Below, piece by piece: positions 16,804 through 23,903 of a DNA stretch of 37,011 nt. Numbering within the stretch: position 1 is the first letter of the stretch; each line of letters begins with the position of its first letter. Position numbers and translations under genes: made by a program. The DNA comes from Hydrogenophaga intermedia (GTDB taxonomy: Bacteria > Pseudomonadota > Gammaproteobacteria > Burkholderiales > Burkholderiaceae_C): assembly GCF_023715105.1 (NCBI RefSeq), contig NZ_JAMBNO010000029.1, positions 1 through 37,011 of the forward strand, written 5' to 3'. Under the pieces are notes generated by a model, which ran no database searches, was not told the origin of the DNA, and saw only the letters and a list, made by a program, of their open reading frames with translations.

Positions 16804-17031
16804 GTGACCCCCAACGACATCACCGGCGCACTGCGCGACTTCGCTGCAGCTGCGCGCCATTCCCCCGAACCTTCCCAGGCAGTCGCCGACCTGGCCGTCT
16901 TGCTGGCCGGCCTGGTCGATCGGCTGGGCGAGGACACCGCCAAGTTGCGCGGTTACGAGCCCGTCACGCCGCCGCCGGCCCCCGCGCCGGCCCCGTTCCC
17001 GTCTGTGGACAACCCCGGCTGGGTGGGCTGA
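16804..17031 (+). CDS. Element A protein, 75 aa, Pro/Ala-rich C-terminus
   Basis: The GTG at 16804 has AGGAG eight bases upstream; the ATG at 16765 lacks such a site. Residues 1-50 are helical (NDITGALRDFAAAARH, VADLAVLLAGLVDRLGED) and the end is a proline/alanine linker finishing DNPGWVG. It opens the second transcription block after the origin. No family recognised. Confidence 0.6.
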   Translation: MTPNDITGALRDFAAAARHSPEPSQAVADLAVLLAGLVDRLGEDTAKLRGYEPVTPPPAPAPAPFPSVDNPGWVG

Positions 17032-17033
17032 CG

Positions 17034-17330
17034 GTGGGCGAGTCGGTCAAGCTCGGCACCGGGCGCTGCCCGGTGTGCGGTTCCGTCAAGGCCCGGTACA
17101 CGCTGAGCGCGAAGCAGCTGGCCGTCATCACCTGCAACGCTTGCAACTTCCAGGGCTTCGCCAGGAGCGAGCACAGCGACGAGAAGCTGCGCGCGCTCAT
17201 CACGCCCGAGGCCGCGCCGCCGCCGGCCCCCGCTGCAGATCCGTCACCGGCACCCACGCCGGCCCCCTTACCGCCGCCCCCGCCCCCGGCGCCGGCGCCC
17301 GCCCCCCGTAGGAGCCTCATGCAATGGTGA
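17034..17330 (+). CDS. Zinc-ribbon protein with long Pro/Ala tail (element A)
   Basis: 98 residues from a GTG. The N-terminal half carries two CxxC pairs, RCPVCGSVKARY and ITCNACNFQG, a classical zinc ribbon. The second half is almost entirely Pro/Ala. Element B has a protein of the same length and design in the same place, two genes before the ATPase (31643-31951). Role unknown; nucleic-acid binding or virion assembly are both possible. Confidence 0.7.
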   Translation: MGESVKLGTGRCPVCGSVKARYTLSAKQLAVITCNACNFQGFARSEHSDEKLRALITPEAAPPPAPAADPSPAPTPAPLPPPPPPAPAPAPRRSLMQW

Positions 17331-17803
17331 CCCGTGTGGACAAGACCGGCGGTGCGCCGGCAGAAGAGGGCGCCGCACCTGGTGCACCTGGTGCGCCTGG
17401 TGTGGAGTCGCTCGACGCGATCGCCGCAGCCGGCGCCCAGCTCGACGCGCCGCCGGCGCCCAGCCAGGCAGAGCAGCAGCAGGTGCTGGCCAGCGAGGCC
17501 GAAGAGCTGGCCGAAGCGCTCAAGCTGCTGCGCGCCGCGGCCATCCCCTTCGCGCCCGAGCACGTGCAGGACCCGCTGGGCCAGGTGTGGAGTGACCGCC
17601 AGCTGGTGGAGATCGGAAAGGCCATCGTCGCGGTGTGCCGCATGCACGGGCTCACGATCGGCCAGCTGTTCGACGGTTATGGCCCGTACATCCAGCTCGT
17701 CATGGCGCTCGGCATGCCGGCCCTGGCCACACTCAAGCTGCTCAAGACCCCGCCACCACCGCCGCAGGCGCAGCGCACCGATGGACAACACCAACCGGCC
17801 TGA
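17324..17803 (+). CDS. 159-aa conserved provirus protein preceding the ATPase (element A)
   Basis: Starts with a Gly/Ala/Pro-rich, collagen-like stretch (GAAPGAPGAPG, residues 16-26), then a helical region with EQQQVLASEAEELAEALKLL, and a hydrophobic segment near 125-145 (YIQLVMALGMPALATLKLL). The ending is proline-rich. Element B's counterpart is 160 aa with the same layout. Its stop codon lies 22 bases inside the ATPase gene, so expression is coupled. It may be a membrane-associated partner of the ATPase. Confidence 0.7.
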   Translation: MVTRVDKTGGAPAEEGAAPGAPGAPGVESLDAIAAAGAQLDAPPAPSQAEQQQVLASEAEELAEALKLLRAAAIPFAPEHVQDPLGQVWSDRQLVEIGKAIVAVCRMHGLTIGQLFDGYGPYIQLVMALGMPALATLKLLKTPPPPPQAQRTDGQHQPA

Positions 17804-18449
17804 CCTTCGCGCCTACATCGGCAGCACGGGCAGCGGCAAGGGTGTGTCGGTGCGCGAGCATCTCAAGGCCACGAAGCCCGACCGCCTGGTGGTGTGGGAC
17901 CCGCTGCACGAATACGGCGGCTTCGGCCGCACCGTGACGACGATCCCCGAGCTCTGCCAGGCACTCAAGGCGCAGCGCTTCGCTGTGTGCTTCAACCCGG
18001 GCCCTGACGTTGACAGCTACGCCAAAAAATTCGACCTGGTGTGCCGGGCCGTGTTCGCGGCCGGGCGCTGCACCTTCCTGGTCGAAGAGCTAAGCCAGGT
18101 GACGCGCGCGAGCTGGGCACCGCAGAGCTGGCGCAACGTCACCAAGCGCGGCCGGCACCAGGGCCTGCGCGTCATCGGCTGCACGCAGCGGCCGGCCGAC
18201 ACCGACAAGGACTTCTTCGGCGGGCTCACCTACTGCCGCGTGTTCCAGCTGCGGTTCCGCCCCGACAAGGTGGTGATGGCCGACCTGCTCGATGTGCCCT
18301 ACAGCCAGGTGGCCGAGCTGGCCACCGTGGAGCACGAGACCGCCACCCACCAGGTGACCACGATCAACTACCTGGAACGGGACTGGCGGGCCGGCAAATG
18401 TGGCCGCGACGCCATCACCTTGAAGCGGCCGAAGGGGAGGGCTACGTAG
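17781..18449 (+). CDS. Genome-packaging-type ATPase (element A)
   Basis: 222 residues. Walker A GSTGSGKG (14-21) and Walker B RCTFLVEEL (Glu102/103) are clear, with DRLVVWDPLHEYG after the first helix and IGCTQRPADTDKDFF as the sensor segment. The size and pattern fit the small FtsK/HerA-type packaging ATPases of membrane-containing icosahedral phages (PM2 P9-like), which feed DNA through a vertex; Zot-like ATPases of filamentous phages are related and remain an alternative. Element B's ATPase is also exactly 222 residues and shares WDP/WDH, EEL/DEL and QRP motifs, though overall identity looks low. The capsid gene follows one small gene later. Confidence 0.85.
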   Translation: MDNTNRPDLRAYIGSTGSGKGVSVREHLKATKPDRLVVWDPLHEYGGFGRTVTTIPELCQALKAQRFAVCFNPGPDVDSYAKKFDLVCRAVFAAGRCTFLVEELSQVTRASWAPQSWRNVTKRGRHQGLRVIGCTQRPADTDKDFFGGLTYCRVFQLRFRPDKVVMADLLDVPYSQVAELATVEHETATHQVTTINYLERDWRAGKCGRDAITLKRPKGRAT

Positions 18450-18459
18450 CCCCTACGTA

Positions 18460-18490
18460 CAGGCCCGAGCGCTTGCTACGTGCGGGCCTG
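18460..18490. other. Stem-loop between ATPase and capsid cassette (element A)
   Basis: CAGGCCCG (18460-18467) and CGGGCCTG (18483-18490) form a perfect 8-bp stem. No U-tract follows, so an intrinsic terminator is unlikely; mRNA processing or protection of the capsid transcript is more plausible. Confidence 0.45.
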
Positions 18491-18543
18491 ACCCCTTCCA
18501 CTGAGCGCCTCAACCCCTCAACCTCTCCGAAAGGACCCCCGCC

Positions 18544-18663
18544 ATGAGCGCAGCCAAGATCAAAGACGCCCTGATGACCACCGCCGTGGTGCTCGGCGTC
18601 GTGTTCGCCCTGAACCAGATCCCCGTCACCCGCGGCCTGGTGCAGAAGGCCCTGCAGGGCTGA
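18544..18663 (+). CDS. Small single-span membrane protein, 39 aa (element A)
   Basis: ATG at 18544 preceded by GAAAGGA. The protein starts MSAAKIKDALMTTAVVLGVV and has one transmembrane helix (about 10-26) with a basic C-terminal end. Element B has a 51-aa membrane protein in the same slot just before its capsid gene, which supports this short gene. Small membrane proteins of this kind line the internal membrane of PM2-like virions. Confidence 0.72.
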   Translation: MSAAKIKDALMTTAVVLGVVFALNQIPVTRGLVQKALQG

Positions 18664-18680
18664 TCGGTCCGCCCCCGAGC

Positions 18681-18703
18681 GCCGCCGGCTTCGTGCTGGC
18701 GGC
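18681..18703. other. Stem-loop upstream of the capsid gene (element A)
   Basis: GCCGCCGGC (18681-18689) pairs with GCTGGCGGC (18695-18703, one G-U pair) over a 5-base TTCGT loop, 29 bases before the capsid ATG. It could stabilise the 5' end of the capsid mRNA. Confidence 0.45.
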
Positions 18704-18732
18704 TTCGTCGCAACCGAAAACGAGACCACACC

Positions 18733-19575
18733 ATGACCCGTAAAGTCAAGCTCCCCCTGATCCAGAACGTGGGCCCCAACCAGCGGGTCACCGTGCGCAT
18801 GCCGCTCGGCGTCACCTACAACAAGGTGGCTTTCTTCACCGCCGGCAACATCAACGCCGCGCTCATCTCCAACATCGTCGTCAAGATCAACGGCAGCGAG
18901 CGCATCCGCTGGAACACGCAGGCCCACCTGCAGGCGCGCAACAGCTACAACCGCGGCGCGAGCGATGCCAACGTTTTGGAGCTGGACTTCATCGAGCGCG
19001 GCGGCAAGGACGAGGCCGCCATGACCCTGGGCGCCATCGCGGCCACGGCCGAGGCCGGCGTGCAAGACCTGACCATCGAGTTCGACCTGGGCAACTACGT
19101 GGTGACCGCGGCCAGCGTCATCACCGGTGTGGCCGAGGTGGACGTGCCCAGCCGCAACAAGCTGATCGTGCGCAACCGCTTCTTCCAGCGCGTGTTCAGC
19201 GGCGCGACCGAAGAGCAGATCGTGCTGCCCTTCGGCCTCAACGGCGAGCAGCTCAAGCGCGTGTACCTCTTCGGCACGCTGGCCCAGCTGAACCACGTTC
19301 GCGTGCGCCGCGAGGGCGCCGACGAGTTCGAGCAGCTCAGCCAGGCACAGAACGAGTTCTTCCAGCGCACCTACGGCAAGACGCCGCAGGCCGGCCTGTA
19401 CGTGCTCGACTTCACCGAGCACGACCTGATGGGCCAGATGCTCAACACGGCGCAGATCATCGGCCCCGATGGCCAGCCCAAGCCGATCCAGAACCTGGAC
19501 TTCCGCATCAACGTCAACGCGGCCGGTACCTGGAACATCTACACCGAGTCGATCACCACGAACGATCGCCCCTGA
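18733..19575 (+). CDS. Major capsid protein, PM2 P2-like double jelly-roll (element A)
   Basis: 280 residues, beta-rich throughout, without signal peptide or membrane helix. PM2 P2 is 269 residues. Features shared with the element B protein are the N-terminal strand pair, SYNRGASDANVLELDFIER (N-x-G-A-S/T-D-A...L-D-F), and QLSQAQNEFFQ followed by KTPQAGLYVLDF. The size, position after a packaging ATPase and small membrane protein, and presence of a homologue at the same position in B support the capsid assignment. I infer the double-jelly-roll fold from these features, not from a structure. It is the only late gene bounded by hairpins on both sides and not overlapped by neighbours, as expected for the most abundant product. 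Confidence 0.8.
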   Translation: MTRKVKLPLIQNVGPNQRVTVRMPLGVTYNKVAFFTAGNINAALISNIVVKINGSERIRWNTQAHLQARNSYNRGASDANVLELDFIERGGKDEAAMTLGAIAATAEAGVQDLTIEFDLGNYVVTAASVITGVAEVDVPSRNKLIVRNRFFQRVFSGATEEQIVLPFGLNGEQLKRVYLFGTLAQLNHVRVRREGADEFEQLSQAQNEFFQRTYGKTPQAGLYVLDFTEHDLMGQMLNTAQIIGPDGQPKPIQNLDFRINVNAAGTWNIYTESITTNDRP

Positions 19576-19598
19576 AACCACCCCGAAGCGAAGCGACC

Positions 19599-19625
19599 CC
19601 CCGCCGGCCATGAGCGCCGGCGGGG
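19599..19625. other. Strong hairpin after the capsid gene (element A)
   Basis: CCCCGCCGGC (19599-19608) and GCCGGCGGGG (19616-19625) form a perfect 10-bp GC stem with a 7-base loop, 24 bases after the capsid stop. There is no T-run, so it is better read as a 3' stabiliser or partial terminator that keeps capsid mRNA more abundant than the downstream genes. Confidence 0.55.
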
Positions 19626-19652
19626 TGAGCGGACCCACCAGGAGCGATCAAC

Positions 19653-20063
19653 ATGGCACGACAGTACTTCGACGATGGGAGCTGGCTGGACACCCAGGAC
19701 GGCTTCACCTACGCGGCCAACACCGACGGCACGGTGGTCTCGCGCACCGACCAGGCGGGCAACTACTGGCAGTCCCCGAGCTACTGGGTCGATGCGCGCG
19801 AGAGCAACAAGCTCGACCCCTACACCGCCGGCGACAGCAGCATGCCGTGGTGGGAGCGCCTGGCCGTCTACGGCGTCACGCGCGCCATTGACAACCACAT
19901 CGGCCCGCCCGAGCAGAACAAGACCGCCGCGCCGGCGACCTTCGCCGGCCAGAACGGGCGCACCTACAGCCAGGTGGGCTCCCCCCTGCAGGGCGGTGTG
20001 GCCGGCATGGGCTGGCTTCCCCTGGTGGCGATCGGCGCGCTCGCGTTCCTCGCGCTGCGTTGA
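19653..20063 (+). CDS. Virion membrane protein candidate, 136 aa (element A)
   Basis: ATG at 19653 follows AGGAG. A Tyr/Trp/Asp-rich soluble part (DDGSWLDTQDGFTYAAN, YWQSPSYWVDARE) leads to a C-terminal transmembrane helix (about 116-134, MGWLPLVAIGALAFLAL). In element B a 90-aa protein with a C-terminal helix occupies this slot. Topology suggests an internal-membrane-anchored virion protein; no family recognised. Confidence 0.68.
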   Translation: MARQYFDDGSWLDTQDGFTYAANTDGTVVSRTDQAGNYWQSPSYWVDARESNKLDPYTAGDSSMPWWERLAVYGVTRAIDNHIGPPEQNKTAAPATFAGQNGRTYSQVGSPLQGGVAGMGWLPLVAIGALAFLALR

Positions 20064-20072
20064 GGGCCGGCC

Positions 20073-20381
20073 ATGACCTGGCTGGCTGCAGCGACCCAGC
20101 TGCTCAACACCAAGGGCGGCGCGAGCCTGGCCGGCGGCATCGGTGCGTCTCTCGCGCCACCGCCCGCCGGGCCCAGCAACGCCGCGACCGCGGTGTACGG
20201 GCCCGACAACAGCGGCTGGAACGTCAATTTTTCGGGTATCCAAAGCGCGAGCAGCGCGCAGGACAAGAGCGGCGGCGTGCCGGGCTTCGGCAGCTCGGGC
20301 GTGGGTGCCGGTGTGCCCTGGTGGGTGTGGGCCGGCCTGGTGGGAGTGGCGCTATGGCGCATGCGCACGTCCAAGAGCTGA
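20073..20381 (+). CDS. Virion membrane protein candidate, 102 aa (element A)
   Basis: Gly/Ser/Ala-rich with a short beta motif GWNVNFSG and a C-terminal transmembrane helix (about 80-96, WWVWAGLVGVALW) followed by Arg/Lys. The 73-aa element B counterpart has AWTVNLGGSG and a similar terminal helix, so the two are homologous. Its last 28 bases overlap the start of the next gene. Confidence 0.68.
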   Translation: MTWLAAATQLLNTKGGASLAGGIGASLAPPPAGPSNAATAVYGPDNSGWNVNFSGIQSASSAQDKSGGVPGFGSSGVGAGVPWWVWAGLVGVALWRMRTSKS

Positions 20382-20740
20382 GCCGAGCCGCAGCAGCTGC
20401 TGCGATCGCGCCCATCATGCACCTGGAGCCCAGCGGCCAGGCCAGCGCCGACCAGGTGGCTGGCGCCGGCATGCCGCTGCAGCTCGATGTCGAAGGCGGG
20501 CGCCTGGTGCTGGTGCTAGATCGCCGCGGCGCCTGCGGCCGTCAGCTGTGGATCGAGGCCGCGGTGGGGCAGGGCAGCGCCGACCTCACCGCCGCCGGCC
20601 TGCGCTTCGTTGAAGAGACCGGCCGTCATGCCGGCTGCCAGGAAGTCGCCTTCCAGACCTCGCGCCGCGGCCTGGTGCGCCGGGCCGAGCGCCTGGGCTA
20701 CCAGGTGCACGGCTTCATTCTGCGAAAGGCCATCACGTGA
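20354..20740 (+). CDS. Small acetyltransferase-like protein (element A)
   Basis: 128 residues from the ATG at 20354. After a helical start (VQELSRAAAAAAIAPIMHLE), the protein shows LDVEGGRLVLVLDRRG, RFVEETGRHAGCQEVAFQTS and RRAERLGYQVHGFILRK. The final helix-strand pattern is like the end of GNAT folds, but the acetyl-CoA loop is not evident. Element B has a 133-aa equivalent. The family resemblance is weak; a virion or assembly role is equally possible from its place among structural genes. Confidence 0.55.
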   Translation: MAHAHVQELSRAAAAAAIAPIMHLEPSGQASADQVAGAGMPLQLDVEGGRLVLVLDRRGACGRQLWIEAAVGQGSADLTAAGLRFVEETGRHAGCQEVAFQTSRRGLVRRAERLGYQVHGFILRKAIT

Positions 20741-21201
20741 ACCTGCTACGTGAGAAACAGCGATGCCTGCCGATGGGCGCAGCCGCCTACCTGGGCAGCA
20801 AGTCCAGCTCGGCCAGCACGAACACCACCACCACCACGACGAGCGACAACCGCAACGTCACCGAGTCGGGCGTGGCCATCTCGGGCAGCTCGGGCTCGAT
20901 CAACGTCAACAGCCCCGACGCGGTGAAGGCCGTGGCGCAGATGGGCACCGATGCGCTCAAGACCGTGGGCGGCTCGGTGGTCGAGCTCAACCAGGCATCG
21001 CTCGACGCGAACCTGACCGCGTGGGACAAGACCATCACGGCCGGCGCTGCGCTGGTGGACAAGATCATCGACAAGAGCAGCAGCATCGCCACCGACGCGA
21101 TCACCACCTACCAGCCCAACGAAAACCGCCGCGAAGAGACCTACCAGATGGTGGGCCTCGCCGCCGCCGCGGCGTTCGCGGCTTACGCCATCTTCAAGTG
21201 A
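20737..21201 (+). CDS. Virion-associated protein with Ser/Thr-rich N-terminus and terminal membrane helix (element A)
   Basis: 154 residues if the GTG at 20737 is used (GTGA overlap with the preceding stop and GAAAGG upstream); an ATG at 20773 aligns better with element B's protein start. A Ser/Thr/Asn-rich stretch (SSSASTNTTTTTTSDNRNV) is followed by a helical region and a C-terminal transmembrane helix (about 137-153). Element B's 113-aa homologue shares the S-S-S-K-S...DNRRV start and terminal helix. It may be an extended cement or membrane-anchoring protein. Confidence 0.62.
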   Translation: MNLLREKQRCLPMGAAAYLGSKSSSASTNTTTTTTSDNRNVTESGVAISGSSGSINVNSPDAVKAVAQMGTDALKTVGGSVVELNQASLDANLTAWDKTITAGAALVDKIIDKSSSIATDAITTYQPNENRREETYQMVGLAAAAAFAAYAIFK

Positions 21202-21209
21202 CCACCACC

Positions 21210-21986
21210 ATGCTGCAGAACTTCATCGAGCTGCTGACCATCCCCTTTGGTGCTGGCGAGTCGCGCCTTCTGCACGTTAGCGGCCAGTACTTCGAGCTGA
21301 TCGACGCCACCAACCCGGTGGACGTGCTGCTGATCGACAAGACCGGCGCGCAGCGCGGCATCATGCGCGGCGCTGAGGCGAGCTTTCACCTCAAGAACAC
21401 CGACTTCTCGACCATCCAGATCACCAGCGCCACGGCGCAGACCATCCGGATCGGCTACGGCAGCGGCGAGGCCGGCACGCGGCGCGCGGCCGGCGCTGTG
21501 TCGATCGTGGGCACCGTGCCGGTGTCGGGCCCGCTCACCGATGCGCAGCTGCGTGCTACAGCGGTGCCGGTGTCGGGCCCTCTCACCGATGCGCAGCTGC
21601 GCGCCAGCCCTGTGGTGGTGCGAGCAGTTGAAGCCGCTGCTCAACATTGGAACAACGGCGGACTGATGGGCGCTAACTCACCACTGACAGTGTTCACTGC
21701 GGCAGCGAACGTCAACGGGGCAATCCTGTGGAGTGCTGGGGCGTCTGACGGTGTAGCGGGCGTGTTCGTTCAGACTTTTGTGGCAAAGGCAACAGCCCCG
21801 GCCACCGCTGGCGATGGTGAAATCATCGCGCAGAGCCTGCCAACTGCCGGCGTTTCAACGACCTTGTATCAAAGTATCGACCTGCAGCAGCCGCGTCGAA
21901 TCGCAGCCGGCCTGGGCCTGTATTTCATCTCATCTGTGGCTGGCTCGGCGGGTTTTTTCCGCCACGCTCGCTTTACCCTGCTGTGA
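21210..21986 (+). CDS. Putative spike/receptor-binding protein (element A)
   Basis: 258 residues, beta-rich. The N-terminal part (1-100) should attach to the virion; the middle holds two 16-residue repeats built on VPVSGPLTDAQLRA, a motif I associate with phage receptor-binding and tail-like proteins; the C-terminal part (about 145-258) aligns with element B's protein through FTAAANVNGAI, FVAKATAPA, DGEIIAQSL and AGLGLYFIS. Bases from about 21620 to 21900 are visibly less GC-rich than the rest of the operon, suggesting exchange of the tip domain. The assignment as spike rests on repeat type, order and host-range logic, not on a family match. Confidence 0.62.
   Translation: MLQNFIELLTIPFGAGESRLLHVSGQYFELIDATNPVDVLLIDKTGAQRGIMRGAEASFHLKNTDFSTIQITSATAQTIRIGYGSGEAGTRRAAGAVSIVGTVPVSGPLTDAQLRATAVPVSGPLTDAQLRASPVVVRAVEAAAQHWNNGGLMGANSPLTVFTAAANVNGAILWSAGASDGVAGVFVQTFVAKATAPATAGDGEIIAQSLPTAGVSTTLYQSIDLQQPRRIAAGLGLYFISSVAGSAGFFRHARFTLL
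21516..21601 (+). repeat. Two 38-bp direct repeats in the spike gene
   Basis: Copies at 21516-21553 and 21564-21601 are nearly identical and sit 48 bases apart, encoding two in-frame copies of VPVSGPLTDAQLR. Unequal recombination here could lengthen or shorten the stalk; element B's gene keeps one copy of the core (SGALTDAQLRAS). Confidence 0.75.
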
Positions 21987-22723
21987 CCAATGCGCAGCGC
22001 GCCTTCATCTTCCTCGCGCTGCTCGGCGCCGGCGCCGTCGCCTACGCGGCGCCCCGGCGCGCTGGTGCTGCAGCGGGCGGTGCTGCCGATGCCGACGCGG
22101 TACCTCAGGCCGGCGGGGGCACCTGGTGGAACCTCATCCCCGCCCCCCCGCAGCCCTTCACCTGGATCGGCGCCGGCGTGATGGCCAGCGAGACCCGTGA
22201 CATGGAGGCCATCGAAGTGACCAGCATCGACCCGCAACGCAACGTCGCCGCCTTCCTGCAGGCCATCCGCCAGGCCGAGGGCACCGCCAACCAGGCAGAC
22301 CCCTATCGGGTGTGCTTCGGCTACCGCCACACGATCATGAGCCTGCGCGAACACCCGGCCATCACGGGCGAGTGGAAGGGCGAGCGCCTCACTGACGAGC
22401 AGTGCCGCGGCGCCGGCTTCGGCCCCGGGTGCGTGAGCACCGCCGCCGGCGCGTATCAGATCATCCGCCCCACGTGGGAGCGGCTGCGCGATCGCCTGGG
22501 CCTGCGCGACTTCGGTCCTGCAGCGCAGGACGCCGCGGCCGTCGAGCTGCTGCGCGAGACTGGCGCGCTCGCGCGCATCGAGCAGGGCGACCTGCAGGGC
22601 GCGATCGCGGCCGCGCGGCGCACCTGGGCGAGCCTGCCAGGTGCAGGCTACGCGGGGCAGGGCATGCGCAGCCTGCAGTACATCCAGACGGCCTACCTCA
22701 ACGCCGGCGGGGCCCTGGCATGA
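21983..22723 (+). CDS. Lambda-R-like lytic transglycosylase with N-terminal membrane anchor (element A)
   Basis: 246 residues from a GTG overlapping the spike stop. An N-terminal hydrophobic helix (about 6-24) and Pro/Ala linker precede a domain (about 88-240) that follows the endolysin of phage lambda motif by motif: FLQAIRQAEGT (catalytic Glu), STAAGAYQIIRPTW, DFGPAAQDAAAVELL, RGALARIEQGD-like and TWASLPGAGY. Such enzymes cleave peptidoglycan non-hydrolytically with 1,6-anhydro product. The membrane anchor and the location among structural genes suggest a virion-bound entry enzyme, a dual entry/lysis enzyme, or an anchored endolysin. Element B's homologue is exactly the same length. Confidence 0.86.
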   Translation: MTNAQRAFIFLALLGAGAVAYAAPRRAGAAAGGAADADAVPQAGGGTWWNLIPAPPQPFTWIGAGVMASETRDMEAIEVTSIDPQRNVAAFLQAIRQAEGTANQADPYRVCFGYRHTIMSLREHPAITGEWKGERLTDEQCRGAGFGPGCVSTAAGAYQIIRPTWERLRDRLGLRDFGPAAQDAAAVELLRETGALARIEQGDLQGAIAAARRTWASLPGAGYAGQGMRSLQYIQTAYLNAGGALA

Positions 22724-23196
22724 AGCTGAGCACCGACGCCAAGCTGATCGCCGCCGTGGCCCTGGCCGGCGTGGGCGTGCTGTGGTGGGTCACCCAGCGC
22801 GTGGCCAACAGCGGCGGGATCGCTGGGCTCGCTGAGAGCGCCGCGGCCGGCGCGATCCGCGCGGCTGGTGACGCGGCCGTGGGCACCGTCAAGGGCATCG
22901 GCCAGGCCGTGGGCATCCCCGACACCAACCGCACCGCGTGCGAAGCCGACATTGCGGCCGGCCGCTGGTGGGACGCCTCGTTTTCATGCCCCGCCGGCAC
23001 CTACATCAACACCGCCGGCGGCGCCGTGTTCGGCTCCACCTCGCTGTGGGGCGCCGACACCGAAGAGGTGCGCCGCATCGAGGCCGCGAAGGCGCGCGCC
23101 GACTTCGCTCTGACCGACCCCCGCCGCGTCGACCTGGACCCCTTCGGAGGCATGGCCCCCGAAGAGTGGCGCATGTACAGCGGCTACACCTGGTGA
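22720..23196 (+). CDS. Membrane-anchored protein, 158 aa (element A)
   Basis: An N-terminal transmembrane helix (about 8-25, LIAAVALAGVGVLWWV), an Ala/Gly-rich amphipathic stretch (30-65), then a soluble part with a cysteine pair (TACEADIAAG, FSCPAGTYI) ending GYTW. Element B's 163-aa protein shares the helix, the Ala/Gly stretch and a similar terminal region. ATGA overlap with the transglycosylase. Possibly a virion membrane protein such as a DNA-injection device component; no direct evidence. Confidence 0.65.
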   Translation: MKLSTDAKLIAAVALAGVGVLWWVTQRVANSGGIAGLAESAAAGAIRAAGDAAVGTVKGIGQAVGIPDTNRTACEADIAAGRWWDASFSCPAGTYINTAGGAVFGSTSLWGADTEEVRRIEAAKARADFALTDPRRVDLDPFGGMAPEEWRMYSGYTW

Positions 23197-23204
23197 CCGA
23201 TGCC

Positions 23205-23582
23205 ATGGAACCCCTCACCGCCCTTACCGCCCTCCTGCCTGTGGGCATTGAAGCCGCGAAATACGCTGTGCAGCGGTGGCTGGCACCCGAGACCGTCAAG
23301 CCCGGCACCTTCGCCGACCTGCTGCAGCTGCGCCAGCTCGAGCTCGAGCAGTTCAAGCTGCTGCAGGGCGGCAGCGAGGCCAGCTTCCCCTGGGTGGCCG
23401 CCGTGCGCCAGCTGCAGCGCCCCGCCTTCGCCGCGGTGGTGCTCGGTGTGTGGGGCTACCAGGCAGGCTTTACGCCCGAAGTGACCGAGACCGTCGCCAA
23501 CATGGCCAGCGCCGTGGGCTTCTACCTGTTCGGCGATCGCACCCTGTTTCACCTGAAAGGCCCCGCCCGTGTCGCTGGCTGA
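23205..23582 (+). CDS. Holin-like/membrane protein, 125 aa (element A)
   Basis: Starts MEPLTALTALLPVGIEAAKY. Three hydrophobic segments can be seen (about 4-16, 76-92, 99-112), with a charged helical middle. NMASAVGFYLFGDRTLF near the end is identical in element B's protein and both begin MEP(L/I)TAL, making this the best conserved pair of the two proviruses. Size and topology resemble phage holins, but the similar gene in the two elements could also be structural. The stop overlaps the next start by 14 bases. Confidence 0.72.
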   Translation: MEPLTALTALLPVGIEAAKYAVQRWLAPETVKPGTFADLLQLRQLELEQFKLLQGGSEASFPWVAAVRQLQRPAFAAVVLGVWGYQAGFTPEVTETVANMASAVGFYLFGDRTLFHLKGPARVAG

Positions 23583-23721
23583 GCTGCTGCCCTTCCTCAA
23601 CGTGCTGCTGATCCCCGTTCTGGCCTACGTCATGCGTATCGAGAACCGAGTGACGCGCCTGGAAGCGCTGCGCGAGGCCGACAGCGAGCGCCGCCGGCGC
23701 CACCCGGAGACCCTCACATGA
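23569..23721 (+). CDS. Small membrane protein with charged tail, 50 aa (element A)
   Basis: From a GTG at 23569: a hydrophobic helix (LLPFLNVLLIPVLAYVM, about 6-22) and a heavily charged helical tail (RIENRVTRLEAL...RRRRHPE). Overlaps both neighbours. Element B has a 55-aa equivalent with the same layout. Typical of holin/spanin-like small lysis proteins. Confidence 0.65.
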   Translation: MSLAELLPFLNVLLIPVLAYVMRIENRVTRLEALREADSERRRRHPETLT

Positions 23722-23903
23722 GCAACGTGCTGCCCAGCGGCCAGGAAGTGCTACGCGAGAGCCTGGTGCTCATCGGCGGGGCCATCCTGGCCGCGCTGAT
23801 CCTCTCGCAACTGCCCGAGCTGCGCGCCTGGATCGCCAACAACACGCGCGGCACCGGCACCACCACGGCCGGCGGCTGCAACTGCGACCAGCTCCACGGC
23901 TGA
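23718..23903 (+). CDS. Small membrane protein, 61 aa (element A)
   Basis: One transmembrane helix (about 15-30), with ESLVLIGGAILAALILSQLP and LRAWIA; the element B counterpart reads EALIVIGGAIVAALVMSQLP, so the pair is clearly homologous. The tail has a Cys pair (CNCDQ). It is the last gene of the + operon and overlaps the opposing HTH gene by 153 bases on the other strand. Confidence 0.7.
   Translation: MSNVLPSGQEVLRESLVLIGGAILAALILSQLPELRAWIANNTRGTGTTTAGGCNCDQLHG

Noticed and set aside
18442..19638. 398-codon open frame on - opposite the element A capsid gene
   Set aside because: Shadow of the capsid gene; no ribosome site and composition typical of antisense GC-rich frames.
20060..20353. 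Upstream extension of the acetyltransferase-like frame
   Set aside because: It overlaps the 102-aa membrane protein gene in another frame; the ATG at 20354 gives the usual short operon overlap and matches the start of element B's counterpart.
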